Assembly: GCF_002836975.1 (NCBI RefSeq)
Contig: NZ_NIJK01000047.1
Coordinates: 186,001 to 250,000 of the forward strand
DNA: 64,000 nucleotides
Direction of reading: 5' to 3'
From: Shewanella indica
GTDB lineage: Bacteria; Pseudomonadota; Gammaproteobacteria; Enterobacterales; Shewanellaceae
Made by a program: the position numbers and the translations under genes. Under the pieces are notes generated by a model, which had not been told where the DNA came from, made no database searches, and worked only from the letters and a program-made list of their open reading frames with translations. The first letter of the stretch is position 1, and each line of letters begins with the position of its first letter. This document shows, in pieces, positions 41,778 through 50,053 of the stretch.

Positions 41778-42061
41778 TCACCTTGTATTGACCTTTCCTC
41801 GGAGACTATACGTCCGGGGGGATTCTGTTTGCCCAGACCCGACTGAAAAGCTACCGCCAATCTGCCGCGGCAGGAATACTTTTCCCTGCCGCTATCGCCA
41901 CTAAAAGCGGAAGCGACTTTACAGCCAGGTCTCTCGCATTTGCTTCTTAAAAGGAAATGGAAGCAAAAGGTGAAGCTACTGCCCGAGCTGGACGGGCAAG
42001 GTCGGGCCCGTCAGGACCTTGGATACATAGTCAGAAGCGACCTATCGGAGGTAAATGCATT
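41778..42061 (+). ncRNA. long structured 5' leader with mutually exclusive hairpins
   Basis: About 284 nt lie between the inferred start and the 42062 ATG. Stems seen: GCGGCAGG with CCTGCCGC (41867-41874/41885-41892), which competes with an overlapping CTGCCGCGGCAG palindrome (41862-41873); TTTGCTTC with GAAGCAAA (41939-41946/41960-41967); then three overlapping helices, 41980-41985/41993-41998, 41991-41997/42006-42012 and 41998-42003/42015-42020. Only some of these can form together, as in a switch. The final bases expose GGAGG (42047-42051). I could not match it to a riboswitch class I know. Confidence 0.5.
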
Positions 42062-42334
42062 ATGACAATAGCTGACGTATTGACAGAGAAACACTCACCA
42101 CTTTATCACACCGAAGATAAGACGGTTGTCTCCCATACCCAAAGGGATGAAGGCGACTGGATCCAACACACACTGATGTTGGAAAATTGCGATGCACCAT
42201 TTCGTTTCAAACGCCCCAAAAAATACCGTTCGCTCAAAGGCGCCAGAGTATCGGTCGATTATTATCCCCAAACCACTATAGTAGCCGGATTTGAGATGGA
42301 AACCATGAAAGTGGTACGGATCCGCCGTTGCTGA
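42062..42334 (+). CDS. unknown 90-residue soluble protein
   Basis: I do not recognise the family. MTIADVLTEKHSPLYHTEDKT, then a beta-rich pattern with basic patches (FRFKRPKKYRSLKG) and the end VVRIRRC. No signal peptide or membrane helix is seen. The small, basic, beta-strand-like make-up is compatible with a nucleic-acid-binding or regulatory protein, but that is only a guess. The ATG at 42062 follows GGAGG by 10 bases; the same frame runs open to 41957 through the leader hairpins, which is unlikely to be coding. Confidence 0.75.
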   Translation: MTIADVLTEKHSPLYHTEDKTVVSHTQRDEGDWIQHTLMLENCDAPFRFKRPKKYRSLKGARVSVDYYPQTTIVAGFEMETMKVVRIRRC

Positions 42335-42459
42335 AAGTTGATGCCGGAATGCCTGCTCCAATGTTAGTATTTTGTGTTTCTGGTGGCCGTCTTTGAACCC
42401 GGGTGTCCAACCTGGGTATGACCCGCCAATGTCGCGCCTTGAAAGGATATTCCGGCCTG

Positions 42460-43926
42460 ATGAAACTTGCTGTTATTGTCTCTCTTACTCCTTGGCTTCA
42501 GCTGTTGTCGATTACTCTGTCTCGGCTATGTCAAAGTCAAACAAGGCTTGTTTTTCTGCCTCTGTTATTGGTAGTTGGCCAAAGCTTGGCTGCAGAGCAA
42601 ACGAATAAGGGTCAGATTGAAGTTCCGATCAGAGAGCTTGTTGTCACCAACTCAGGTTCCTGGAAACCGTTTTCTTACCTGAATGATGCCGGTGAACCCA
42701 GCGGCATGTTAGTGGATATTTGGCGTGAATATGCCAAGGCCAATCGAGTCAAAATCCGATTCATATTGACCGATTGGCAACACTCGCTGGATTTGGTTCG
42801 CAGCGGTCAGGCCGATATTCATGCCGGATTGCTTTGGTCTCAGGAAAGAGAGCATTATCTCGATTATGCCCAGGGGCTACTTGGCATAGAGAGTCAACTG
42901 TTCTTCAACCAGGCATTGCTCGGTACAGAGCCTGGCCGTTATCTGGATAGCGGTGGTGAAGTGGGAGTGGTGAGCGGCGGCTATGAAGAGGCTTTCGTTC
43001 GTCGAGAGTTTCCAAATACCAGCTTAATTGTTTATGCCAGTAACGAGCAGATGCTCAAAAGTGCAGTAGCGGGAAGGTTAAAAGCCTTTGTTGCTGATCT
43101 CCAGGTTGCCAATTTCTACCTTTACACCTCGCAAGAACCTACACTTTTTGTTCCGGTTCGTCATCTCTACAGTGCTCAAGTTCGCTCGGCCGTCAAAGAG
43201 GGGAACATCACTTTACAGGAAGAAATTCGGCAAGGATTGGCGCGCATTCCTGATGCCGAATACCAAAGGATCCTAAATCGTTGGATGTATGTGGAAACGG
43301 TTTATCCACGCTATCTATTGCAAGTTGTTTTGGCTTTGCTTTTTCTGGCTGTCATAAGCTACGTATTTATGCTTCGTCGCACTGTGGCTATCCGCACTGC
43401 AGAACTGGAAGCGGTTAACGCAGAGTTGCTTCATTTGGCGGCAATCGATAGCCTGACAGGAATAAGCAACCGACGGGCATTTATGGAGGCATTGGAACAA
43501 GCTTGCGACAGCCGCAGTTACGATAGTTTAACCCTGTTGCTGTTTGATATTGATGATTTTAAAAGGATCAATGACAGTTATGGTCATCTTGTAGGGGATG
43601 AGCTCATCTGCCAACTGGTACAGAGGGTGGCAACTCTTTTGCCAGAAGATGCCGTATTTGCCCGGGTAGGCGGAGAGGAGTTCTGTATCCTGCAATTGGG
43701 GATGACAGAGAGCGGAACCCAAAAGCTGGCAAGGAGTTTATTGTTGTCCGTAGGACAAGCACCATTTTCGACCAAAGTGGGCGAACTGCCACTCAGTATT
43801 AGCATAGGAGCCGTCTACGCAGATCCGGGAAGTCGAGATCCGCTTTCGGTACTTGCCGATGCCGATCGCTTGATGTATCAGGTTAAGGCGTCCGGACGTA
43901 ATGATCTGCTGTTCCGACGTTTCTGA
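42460..43926 (+). CDS. diguanylate cyclase with periplasmic solute-binding sensor domain
   Basis: About 488 residues from the ATG at 42460 (an upstream GTG at 42403 would add 19). Order: two hydrophobic N-terminal stretches, the second ending QSLAA like a signal peptide; a SBP_bac_3-type periplasmic domain (VTNSGSWKPFSYLNDAGEPSGMLVDIWREYAK...); a membrane helix (LQVVLALLFLAVISYVF); then a GGDEF domain with DSLTGISNRRAF, DIDDFKRINDSYGH and the active-site GGEEF. No RxxD inhibitory site is visible before GGEEF. It probably makes c-di-GMP in response to a periplasmic small molecule. Confidence 0.9.
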   Translation: MKLAVIVSLTPWLQLLSITLSRLCQSQTRLVFLPLLLVVGQSLAAEQTNKGQIEVPIRELVVTNSGSWKPFSYLNDAGEPSGMLVDIWREYAKANRVKIRFILTDWQHSLDLVRSGQADIHAGLLWSQEREHYLDYAQGLLGIESQLFFNQALLGTEPGRYLDSGGEVGVVSGGYEEAFVRREFPNTSLIVYASNEQMLKSAVAGRLKAFVADLQVANFYLYTSQEPTLFVPVRHLYSAQVRSAVKEGNITLQEEIRQGLARIPDAEYQRILNRWMYVETVYPRYLLQVVLALLFLAVISYVFMLRRTVAIRTAELEAVNAELLHLAAIDSLTGISNRRAFMEALEQACDSRSYDSLTLLLFDIDDFKRINDSYGHLVGDELICQLVQRVATLLPEDAVFARVGGEEFCILQLGMTESGTQKLARSLLLSVGQAPFSTKVGELPLSISIGAVYADPGSRDPLSVLADADRLMYQVKASGRNDLLFRRF

Positions 43927-43995
43927 TAATAACTGATTGCCGCCAGAGGCCTGGTTCTTATGCAGTTATTTTAATAGTCTTTATCAAGCTCAGAC

Positions 43996-45453
43996 TCAGT
44001 CAAGTACCATAAGTAGTCTGTACTCATCCAAAGCGTATTGGTCTGTCATGCCGCTGATATAATCCTGCAGTAAACGGCACCTATGATAAAATTCAGGATA
44101 CTGATTGGTTTCAATGGCTCTTTTATAGGTGGCCAGGTGTTTACCAGGCAGCTTATGGAATAGCCGGGTTTCGATAAGCGCAGTTTTGGGCTGCCCTTGT
44201 ACCAGTTTGCTAAACTCGTCCTCGCTCAATGCCAGCAGGGAACGATAGTTATCCAGTAAACCTGTTATGATCCTGTATCCCTGCAGCTCAAGTTTCTCCA
44301 CTTCCCGATGGCAAAATACCTGTTTAATAGCGACTTGCTTGAGCGTTTCTGTAATGGCGTGCTCATAGCCGCCATCTTCAAGCAGCGACTCGTTCAGGTT
44401 GCCGTGGTACACAGTATCAATATTGTCGATAAAGCGCTTGGCGGCATGATTGACCAAAGGGTGTATCAGCCGAACCCGGAGGAAAGTAAAGAACTGGCTT
44501 TGTTGGTTGATTGCCAGGTGACGGGCGCTGCTGTCTGCCGCTTCAATCGATTTACTCATAAAGTCCTGGTGTCCGAGAGCGTCTTGCTTGACTGCAATTT
44601 GCCGCTGGTATTCGGCTATCAGACTCTGTTTTAGGGTATCCAACTCTATAATGCCTTTTTCCACCGCATCTTCAATGTCAGCAAGGCAGTATGAAATATC
44701 ATCGGCGGCCTCCATGATGTAACTCACTGGGTGACGACAACCGGGTGCCATTTCCATGGCTTGTGTCAGTTCGGCAACAAAGCTGGACTCACTGGCGTAA
44801 TAACCAACTTTTTTCATCAAATAGCTATGCTCAGGACTGGCTTTATCTTTCACTAGCGTGCCCGGGCGAGTGTATTTCAAAATGCCGGCCAGTTGACTGT
44901 AGGTGAGGTTGAGCCCTAACAAGGTGTGGATTAAGCGTATACCTTGGGCATTACCCTCAAAATGAGATAAATCTTGAATTAATTCAGGATACTCGGAATC
45001 AAACCCTGAAGGAACAAGAGAAGTAAGATTACGACTGAACCAATGACTGATAGCGGCTTCACCGAAGTGACCAAAGGGAGGATTACCGACGTCGTGCATC
45101 AGACAACTCATTTCCACCAGGGTTTCCAGTTGCCGCTCCAATTCTTGCAGACCGTATAGCTCAGCATCCGGCCCCAGGTATCTAAATATCCTCTGTGCGA
45201 TAAAGCGTCCAACTTGTTGTACTTCCAACGAATGTGTCAAACGACTTCGTACCGCGGCATTGCGCTCCAGCGGGAATACCTGAGTCTTTTGCTGTAGACG
45301 GCGAATGGCGGCCGAGTTAATGATACGGCCGCGATCACTCTCCAGTGCCAACTGCAGTTTTTCTGGATTATCGACCCGAGCGTCCACTTTGCCAAATGGA
45401 CGTTGTGCTGTAATTTTACGACGAAAATCTATCTCAGAAAATGTGGATGACAC
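43996..45453 (-). CDS. dgt: deoxyguanosinetriphosphate triphosphohydrolase
   Basis: HD-superfamily enzyme that removes triphosphate from dGTP. The 485 residues align along their length with E. coli Dgt: SDRGRIINSAAIRRLQQKTQVFPLE, RLTHSLEVQQVGR, the metal-binding MHDVGNPPFGHFGEAAI, HFEGNAQGIRLIHTL, and MEAADDISYCLADIEDAVEKG. In E. coli it balances dNTPs and limits some phages. The start is judged to be GTG at 45453, because ATGGAGG just upstream supplies its ribosome site; the in-frame ATG at 45468 is the alternative. Confidence 0.95.
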   Translation of the reverse strand: MSSTFSEIDFRRKITAQRPFGKVDARVDNPEKLQLALESDRGRIINSAAIRRLQQKTQVFPLERNAAVRSRLTHSLEVQQVGRFIAQRIFRYLGPDAELYGLQELERQLETLVEMSCLMHDVGNPPFGHFGEAAISHWFSRNLTSLVPSGFDSEYPELIQDLSHFEGNAQGIRLIHTLLGLNLTYSQLAGILKYTRPGTLVKDKASPEHSYLMKKVGYYASESSFVAELTQAMEMAPGCRHPVSYIMEAADDISYCLADIEDAVEKGIIELDTLKQSLIAEYQRQIAVKQDALGHQDFMSKSIEAADSSARHLAINQQSQFFTFLRVRLIHPLVNHAAKRFIDNIDTVYHGNLNESLLEDGGYEHAITETLKQVAIKQVFCHREVEKLELQGYRIITGLLDNYRSLLALSEDEFSKLVQGQPKTALIETRLFHKLPGKHLATYKRAIETNQYPEFYHRCRLLQDYISGMTDQYALDEYRLLMVLD

Positions 45454-45643
45454 CGAGAAAACCTCCAAATAAGTGGTTGCCTGAAAAAGAAAAAACTCAG
45501 CAATTTGTAAATACTTTCAATGTGCCACAGTTTATCCCATGGAGCCAATTTGTGACACTCTATGTAAATTTGCGATGAGTTCGATAGCGTCTTTGGCGAT
45601 CGCAGAGTACTATCCTGACAAATCCTTTGTCAGAGAAGTGTTA

Positions 45644-46105
45644 ATGCTCAAGTCTTTAAGTGTGATGTTGCTGCTTATTTTAGCGGCGACCCTCGGTTTC
45701 CTGGTGTTCCATGGCGATGATACCATGCCGGACAGACTCCAAGGGGAGTGGACAACCGGTTGTCTCAGTGACGAAAAACTGGGTAAGGAGTTTATCATGC
45801 GCTTTGAGGAAAACCGCTACCATAGTGTGGCTAATCTCTATGATAATAACCAATGCACAGGCGTGCCGCTGAGTCAGATAAAGGGCAGTGCTTATGTTGA
45901 ATCCATTGGGGATAAAATCACGACTTGTGAAGGCCTTGAAGCAGATGAAGCCATGCTGTATTGGGATGAACTGGGGGATGCCAAAGCGTTTGTCTATTAC
46001 ATCAATGAACAAGGAGAACTGTTGACCGGACGGCCCAATGAAGACAAGAGTGCAGCGGCTCAGTGGTGTCTCGATCAGGACGCCAAGTTCCACCGTAGTA
46101 AATAA
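45644..46105 (+). CDS. unknown membrane-anchored protein
   Basis: I do not recognise a family. From ATG 45644 it has 153 residues: one N-terminal membrane helix (MLKSLSVMLLLILAATLGFLV), then an extracytoplasmic domain with four cysteines (GCLSDEK, NQCTGVPL, TTCEGLEAD, QWCLDQ) that could form two disulfides. The pattern LQGEWTTGC...FIMRFEENRYH...LYDNNQC suggests a small beta-barrel, lipocalin-like fold, but this is inference. The frame is open to 45539; a GTG at 45638 is also possible. Divergent from dgt. Confidence 0.7.
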   Translation: MLKSLSVMLLLILAATLGFLVFHGDDTMPDRLQGEWTTGCLSDEKLGKEFIMRFEENRYHSVANLYDNNQCTGVPLSQIKGSAYVESIGDKITTCEGLEADEAMLYWDELGDAKAFVYYINEQGELLTGRPNEDKSAAAQWCLDQDAKFHRSK

Positions 46106-46239
46106 TCCAACCAAGCTGCAGGGGATGGGGCAGATTTGTTCCAGCCCCATCTGCGCTGAAATTCGCCATTCGACGAAAAGCCATTCAGATCCTGGCAGTA
46201 TTTCGTATTTTAATGGCCGTCGTAATATGCGGTAATGGT

Positions 46240-46268
46240 TCCGAACAAGCAATGGCAGCTTGTTCGGA
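46240..46268. repeat. 11-bp inverted repeat beyond ttcA
   Basis: TCCGAACAAGC and GCTTGTTCGGA (46240-46250 and 46258-46268) make a perfect stem with a 7-base loop, between the convergent unknown gene and ttcA. There is no T run; it may be a weak shared terminator. Confidence 0.6.
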
Positions 46269-46279
46269 TAATAGCGTGA

Positions 46280-47242
46280 TCAGGGCTGATAAACGCCCAC
46301 TACTTCAATACGTTGACTCGAGTCTGCATGTTTTGCTGCATTATCGAGATCGATATGGCCGCTGTTGCTGACATCCATAAAGTCAAAGGCTGGTAAATCT
46401 GCTTCGGCAACTTCACCGCTGGCAGGAGCATCCGGATTACGCTCCAGAGCCAAAAAGTCAAACACGTTTCTATCAACGCCTTGGGATGGTGCAGTATTTT
46501 GCATCGCAGTAAAAATGGTTTCGATGCGGCCGGGGAACTGTTTGTCCCACAGCTTGAGCATATTTTTGACCTCGGCGCGCTTGAGGTTTTCCTGGGAGCC
46601 GCAAAGGTTACATGGAATGATAGGGAAGGCTTTCAGCTTGGCGTATTCGGCAATGTCTTTTTCACGGCAATAGGCGAGGGGACGGATCACCATATTGGCC
46701 CCGTCATCCGATAGCAGCTTGGGTGGCATGGCCTTCATCTTGCCACCATAGAACATGTTAAGGAACAGGGTTTCTATGATGTCGTCTCTGTGGTGGCCGA
46801 GTGCTATCTTGGTGGCTCCTATTCGCTGGGCAAACCCATAAAGGGTACCGCGGCGCAGCCTGGAACAAAGCGAGCAGGTGGTCTTGCCTTCGGGGATCTT
46901 ATCTTTGACTATCGAATAAGTGTCTTTTTCAAGAATATGGTAGGCCACGCCTAAACTATCCAGATAGGCCGGCAGCACATCTTCCGGGAAACCGGGCTGT
47001 TTCTGATCCAGATTGACGGCGACAATTTCAAACTGCACAGGTGCACGCTGCTGCAGATTCAACAAAATGTCCAGCATGGCATAGCTGTCTTTGCCGCCGG
47101 AGAGGCAGCACATCACGCGATCGCCTTCTTCAATCATATTGTAATCGGCAATGGCGCTGCCTACTTCGCGGCGTAAACGCTTTTGCAGTTTGTTGAGACG
47201 AGTGATTTGTTTCTTATCCAGCTCTTGCATAACTTCAGACAT
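46280..47242 (-). CDS. ttcA: tRNA 2-thiocytidine(32) synthetase
   Basis: PP-loop ATPase with an iron-sulfur cluster that thiolates C32 of some tRNAs. The 320 residues carry the PP-loop [10 protein letters not shown] (about residue 48), [10 protein letters not shown] (near 123) and IPCNLCGSQ (near 213), which supply cluster cysteines. [19 protein letters not shown] is also typical. The C-terminal 40 residues are poorly conserved. Confidence 0.95.
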   Translation of the reverse strand: MSEVMQELDKKQITRLNKLQKRLRREVGSAIADYNMIEEGDRVMCCLSGGKDSYAMLDILLNLQQRAPVQFEIVAVNLDQKQPGFPEDVLPAYLDSLGVAYHILEKDTYSIVKDKIPEGKTTCSLCSRLRRGTLYGFAQRIGATKIALGHHRDDIIETLFLNMFYGGKMKAMPPKLLSDDGANMVIRPLAYCREKDIAEYAKLKAFPIIPCNLCGSQENLKRAEVKNMLKLWDKQFPGRIETIFTAMQNTAPSQGVDRNVFDFLALERNPDAPASGEVAEADLPAFDFMDVSNSGHIDLDNAAKHADSSQRIEVVGVYQP

Positions 47243-47319
47243 AAAAAATAAGCGCCCAGTAACACTATGGTTCAGGGCGCGTATTATTCCAGCTAAAGCC
47301 GGTCGGGTAAAGGGGCGAC

Positions 47320-48246
47320 TCAGGCCAGAGGCGACTTATAACCGTCGGGTTTGACCGCCAGCAGATCGCAGTTGACCGAATCTATCACATGTTCTGCTGT
47401 GTTGCCGATAAGCGCGGCAGAGAATCCGGTACGACCCACAGTGCCGAGAACGACCAATTCGGCGTCCAATTGCTCTGCCAGCTCAGGGATAACATCCTCA
47501 GGCAGACCTTCTTTCACGTGACAGTGGGCGGTATCAACCCCGTAGCTGTTGGCCAGATAATTGACCCGTTGCTCGTGCTGCATGCGAATGGTTTCGTTGT
47601 AAGTGTGGGCATCAAAGTCCGGCAGTTCAATCGCCAGGTTGACCGGAGTTCCCGGATAACCGTTAACCAGGTGCACCTCGGCATCGAACTTGGCTGCAAG
47701 CTCTTGAGCATGTTCAATGATCTTGCCGTTCAGGGATTGATGTTCTTCATCTTCAGAAGCAACGTTGACGGCGCAGAGAATTTTACCTTTTACCGGCCAG
47801 TCATGCTGTTTTACCAGCAACACAGGCACGGGAGCCTTACGCAACAAGTGCCAGTCGGTGGGGGTGAAAATAACCGCTTTGAGTTTGTCGTGCTCATGGG
47901 TGCCTTTGACTATCAGGTCATATTCTCCCTGAATGGCAAAGTTGATGATGCTCTCAAACGGGCGGTTGTGCCACAGTACTTCACTGTCTATCTCGAGTCC
48001 GGCTTGCTGGTGCGGTTTGAGCAGATCAGCGATCCAGGCTTTACGTTGGTTAATCACCCCTTGACGCATGGCCTCACGTTCCTGATTGGAAAGAATTGAG
48101 GTCATTTCATAGGAGAAATCAAAGATAGACAGAAAGACAGTGATCTTGGCCTTGCTGCGGGTGGCGAGTTCCACCGCGCGGGCAAGAGCAGGTTGCTGTT
48201 CTGATGTAGGGTCGACTACGACCAATAGCTTTTGATAGTCCCTCAT
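47320..48246 (-). CDS. uspE: universal stress protein E
   Basis: 308 residues: two tandem Usp domains, 4-150 and 160-305, each with the alpha/beta nucleotide-binding pattern; the second ends in [23 protein letters not shown], the G-2x-G-9x-G(S/T) motif. UspE in E. coli affects motility, adhesion and stress survival. It is directly downstream of fnr, as in E. coli, and has an FNR-like site upstream. Confidence 0.93.
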   Translation of the reverse strand: MRDYQKLLVVVDPTSEQQPALARAVELATRSKAKITVFLSIFDFSYEMTSILSNQEREAMRQGVINQRKAWIADLLKPHQQAGLEIDSEVLWHNRPFESIINFAIQGEYDLIVKGTHEHDKLKAVIFTPTDWHLLRKAPVPVLLVKQHDWPVKGKILCAVNVASEDEEHQSLNGKIIEHAQELAAKFDAEVHLVNGYPGTPVNLAIELPDFDAHTYNETIRMQHEQRVNYLANSYGVDTAHCHVKEGLPEDVIPELAEQLDAELVVLGTVGRTGFSAALIGNTAEHVIDSVNCDLLAVKPDGYKSPLA

Positions 48247-48305
48247 GGCTTTTTCCTTATTCCGCAGGATATACCTATATCATGCGATATTGGCTGTGAT
48301 TTGTA

Positions 48306-48319
48306 TTGCTTGAGATCAA
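48306..48319 (-). promoter_or_regulatory. FNR/EtrA-like box upstream of uspE
   Basis: On the minus strand the site reads TTGATCTCAAGCAA against the consensus TTGAT-N4-ATCAA, one mismatch. It is centred about 66 bp ahead of the uspE start codon. Confidence 0.6.
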
Positions 48320-48335
48320 TATATTGAATCGCTTG

Positions 48336-49088
48336 CTATCTTGCTATCCGGGCAGCTCCAGCCAACCTGTCGAGCTCTTCCAGATCCAGTATAGTGATAT
48401 ATTTGCCTTTCACTTCAATTAGTCCGGCCTTTTGGAACCGTCCCAGCAAACGACTGATAGTTTCTACCGTCAGGCCAAGATAGTTGCCTATATCACCACG
48501 GGTCATGGTGAGGCGAAATTCCCTAGGGGAGAAGCCACGGCTGCCAAAACGAGCGGCCAGGTTACTGATGAAAGCGGCCAAGCGTTCCTCGGCATTCTTT
48601 TTGCTTAGCAGCAGGATCATCCCTTGGTCACTCATGATTTCATTACTCATCAAGCGCATGATCTGTTGTCTGAGTTTGGGCATGGTACCTGAGAGCTCAT
48701 CCAGAGTATTGAAGGGGATTTCACAGACCATAGAGGTTTCCAGGGCCTGGGCAAAACTCTGGTGTGACTGGGCATGGATACCGTCAAAGCCTATGACATC
48801 ACCGGCCAGATGGAAGCCGGTGATCTGCTCATCACCCTGTTCTGTGATGGTATAGCTTTTAATCGTTCCGGAGCGAATAGCATATAGAGACTTTAGCGGA
48901 TCTCCGGACTTGAACAGCTGTTCACCTTTCTGAATGGGTTTCTTGCGTTCGATAATGTTGTCAAGCTGATCCAACTCATTAGTGTTGAGCGTAAAGGGAA
49001 TACACAAGGTCCCCATGCTGCAATCATGACAATGAATGGTACAGCCCCCGGCAGCAGGGCGACGATGCTTGTTGTTGTCTATTGTCAT
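48336..49088 (-). CDS. fnr: oxygen-sensing regulator FNR (EtrA in Shewanella)
   Basis: 250-residue CRP/FNR-family regulator. Four cysteines (16, 20, 23, 29) in [16 protein letters not shown] and one in [10 protein letters not shown] can hold the O2-labile [4Fe-4S] cluster. A cyclic-nucleotide-type barrel (~35-150) is followed by the helix-turn-helix [24 protein letters not shown], identical in its core to E. coli FNR, so the DNA target should be TTGAT-N4-ATCAA. The start at 49088 (MTIDNN) follows GAGAAAG. Its neighbours uspE and the cco genes are likely targets. Confidence 0.95.
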   Translation of the reverse strand: MTIDNNKHRRPAAGGCTIHCHDCSMGTLCIPFTLNTNELDQLDNIIERKKPIQKGEQLFKSGDPLKSLYAIRSGTIKSYTITEQGDEQITGFHLAGDVIGFDGIHAQSHQSFAQALETSMVCEIPFNTLDELSGTMPKLRQQIMRLMSNEIMSDQGMILLLSKKNAEERLAAFISNLAARFGSRGFSPREFRLTMTRGDIGNYLGLTVETISRLLGRFQKAGLIEVKGKYITILDLEELDRLAGAARIAR

Positions 49089-49143
49089 AGTCTTTCTCAA
49101 GTAAAGCGACTCTTCCCATGTTAAACCAATTCACTGACCCCGG

Positions 49144-49836
49144 CTAGTCGAGCTGAGCCAAGGCGATATAGAGTGTTTGGATCCCGAATCCAACCAAGAG
49201 TAAACCGGCAATTAAACGCACGGCGCGCTTTTGAGCCCAGTCGGCCAGCGCCTTGGCGGCAACCCCGGCGCTGAGCAGGGCAGGTAATGTTCCCAAACCG
49301 AAACAAAGCATAATAAGCGCGCCCTGGCTGGCGCTGCCGCTGGCCACGGCCCAGGTAAGAGTGCTGTATACCAGCCCACAAGGCAACCAGCCCCAGACCA
49401 TACCAGCCAATAAAGCCTGCCCGGGGTGAGTCACGGGTAACACTTTTTGGGACAATGGTTTAAGTAAATGCCACAATCCCTGCCCCAGGCGCTCAATCTG
49501 CACCAGCCCTACCCAGATGCGGGCAATATAGAGCCCCATGGCGATCATCATCACACCGGCAATGAGCCTGAGCACCAAGAGGTAAATATCGATATCAAAC
49601 AGCATGCCAAGCCCAGCAGCAGAACCGCCCACCAAAGCGCCGGCCAGGCTGTAACTGAGAATACGGCCAAGATTATAGGGAAGCAGAAACGAGAGTTGTT
49701 GCGCCAGCGGATTCTGGCCTCGACGGGCAGCGGGAAGCTGGCTGGAAAAGGCGCCCACCAAACCACCGCACATACCAAAGCAGTGTCCGGCTCCCATTAG
49801 GCCCACTAAAAAGGCACCTGTGAGGTTATATTCCAT
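49144..49836 (-). CDS. DsbD_2/TauE-SafE-like membrane protein of the cbb3 assembly locus
   Basis: 230 residues, six or more membrane helices. The first helix has GAGHCFGMCGGLVGAF, a His-Cys-x-x-Met-Cys cluster able to bind copper, and WGWLPCGLVYSTLTWA lies in the middle. The family is annotated as sulfite exporter TauE/SafE or cytochrome c biogenesis transmembrane (DsbD_2). Location after ccoS suggests a part in copper or heme delivery to the oxidase; this is inferred. The start at 49836 follows AGAGG and overlaps ccoS by 11 bp; the longer frame (42 codons more) is only ccoS antiphase. Confidence 0.85.
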   Translation of the reverse strand: MEYNLTGAFLVGLMGAGHCFGMCGGLVGAFSSQLPAARRGQNPLAQQLSFLLPYNLGRILSYSLAGALVGGSAAGLGMLFDIDIYLLVLRLIAGVMMIAMGLYIARIWVGLVQIERLGQGLWHLLKPLSQKVLPVTHPGQALLAGMVWGWLPCGLVYSTLTWAVASGSASQGALIMLCFGLGTLPALLSAGVAAKALADWAQKRAVRLIAGLLLVGFGIQTLYIALAQLD

Positions 49837-50053
49837 TGCCTCTATCCTGAGGAGCTTGAGTGACTTCAGTTTCAGCCGTTTGAGATTGCTCCTGTTGCGT
49901 CTTGCTGTCCATTGGTTCCTCATCAAACAGAATCGACACACTGTGGCGCTCAAGATCGTCAAATTGATCCGATTTTACCGCCCAGAAAAACACACCAACA
50001 GCAATCAGCACAAACAGCATGGCGATGGGGATTAGTACGTAAATAATACTCAT
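49826..50053 (-). CDS. ccoS: cbb3 oxidase maturation protein CcoS
   Basis: 75 residues: one membrane helix (about 3-26, IIYVLIPIAMLFVLIAVGVFFWAV), then the family signature KSDQFDDLERHSVSILFDEE and a Gln/Glu-rich tail. CcoS is needed for cofactor insertion into cbb3 oxidase. It overlaps ccoI by 4 bp. Confidence 0.93.
   Translation of the reverse strand: MSIIYVLIPIAMLFVLIAVGVFFWAVKSDQFDDLERHSVSILFDEEPMDSKTQQEQSQTAETEVTQAPQDRGNGI

Noticed and set aside
41957-42061. N-terminal extension of the 42062 gene
   Set aside because: The extra 35 codons run through the leader hairpins and lack a ribosome site, whereas 42062 has GGAGG.
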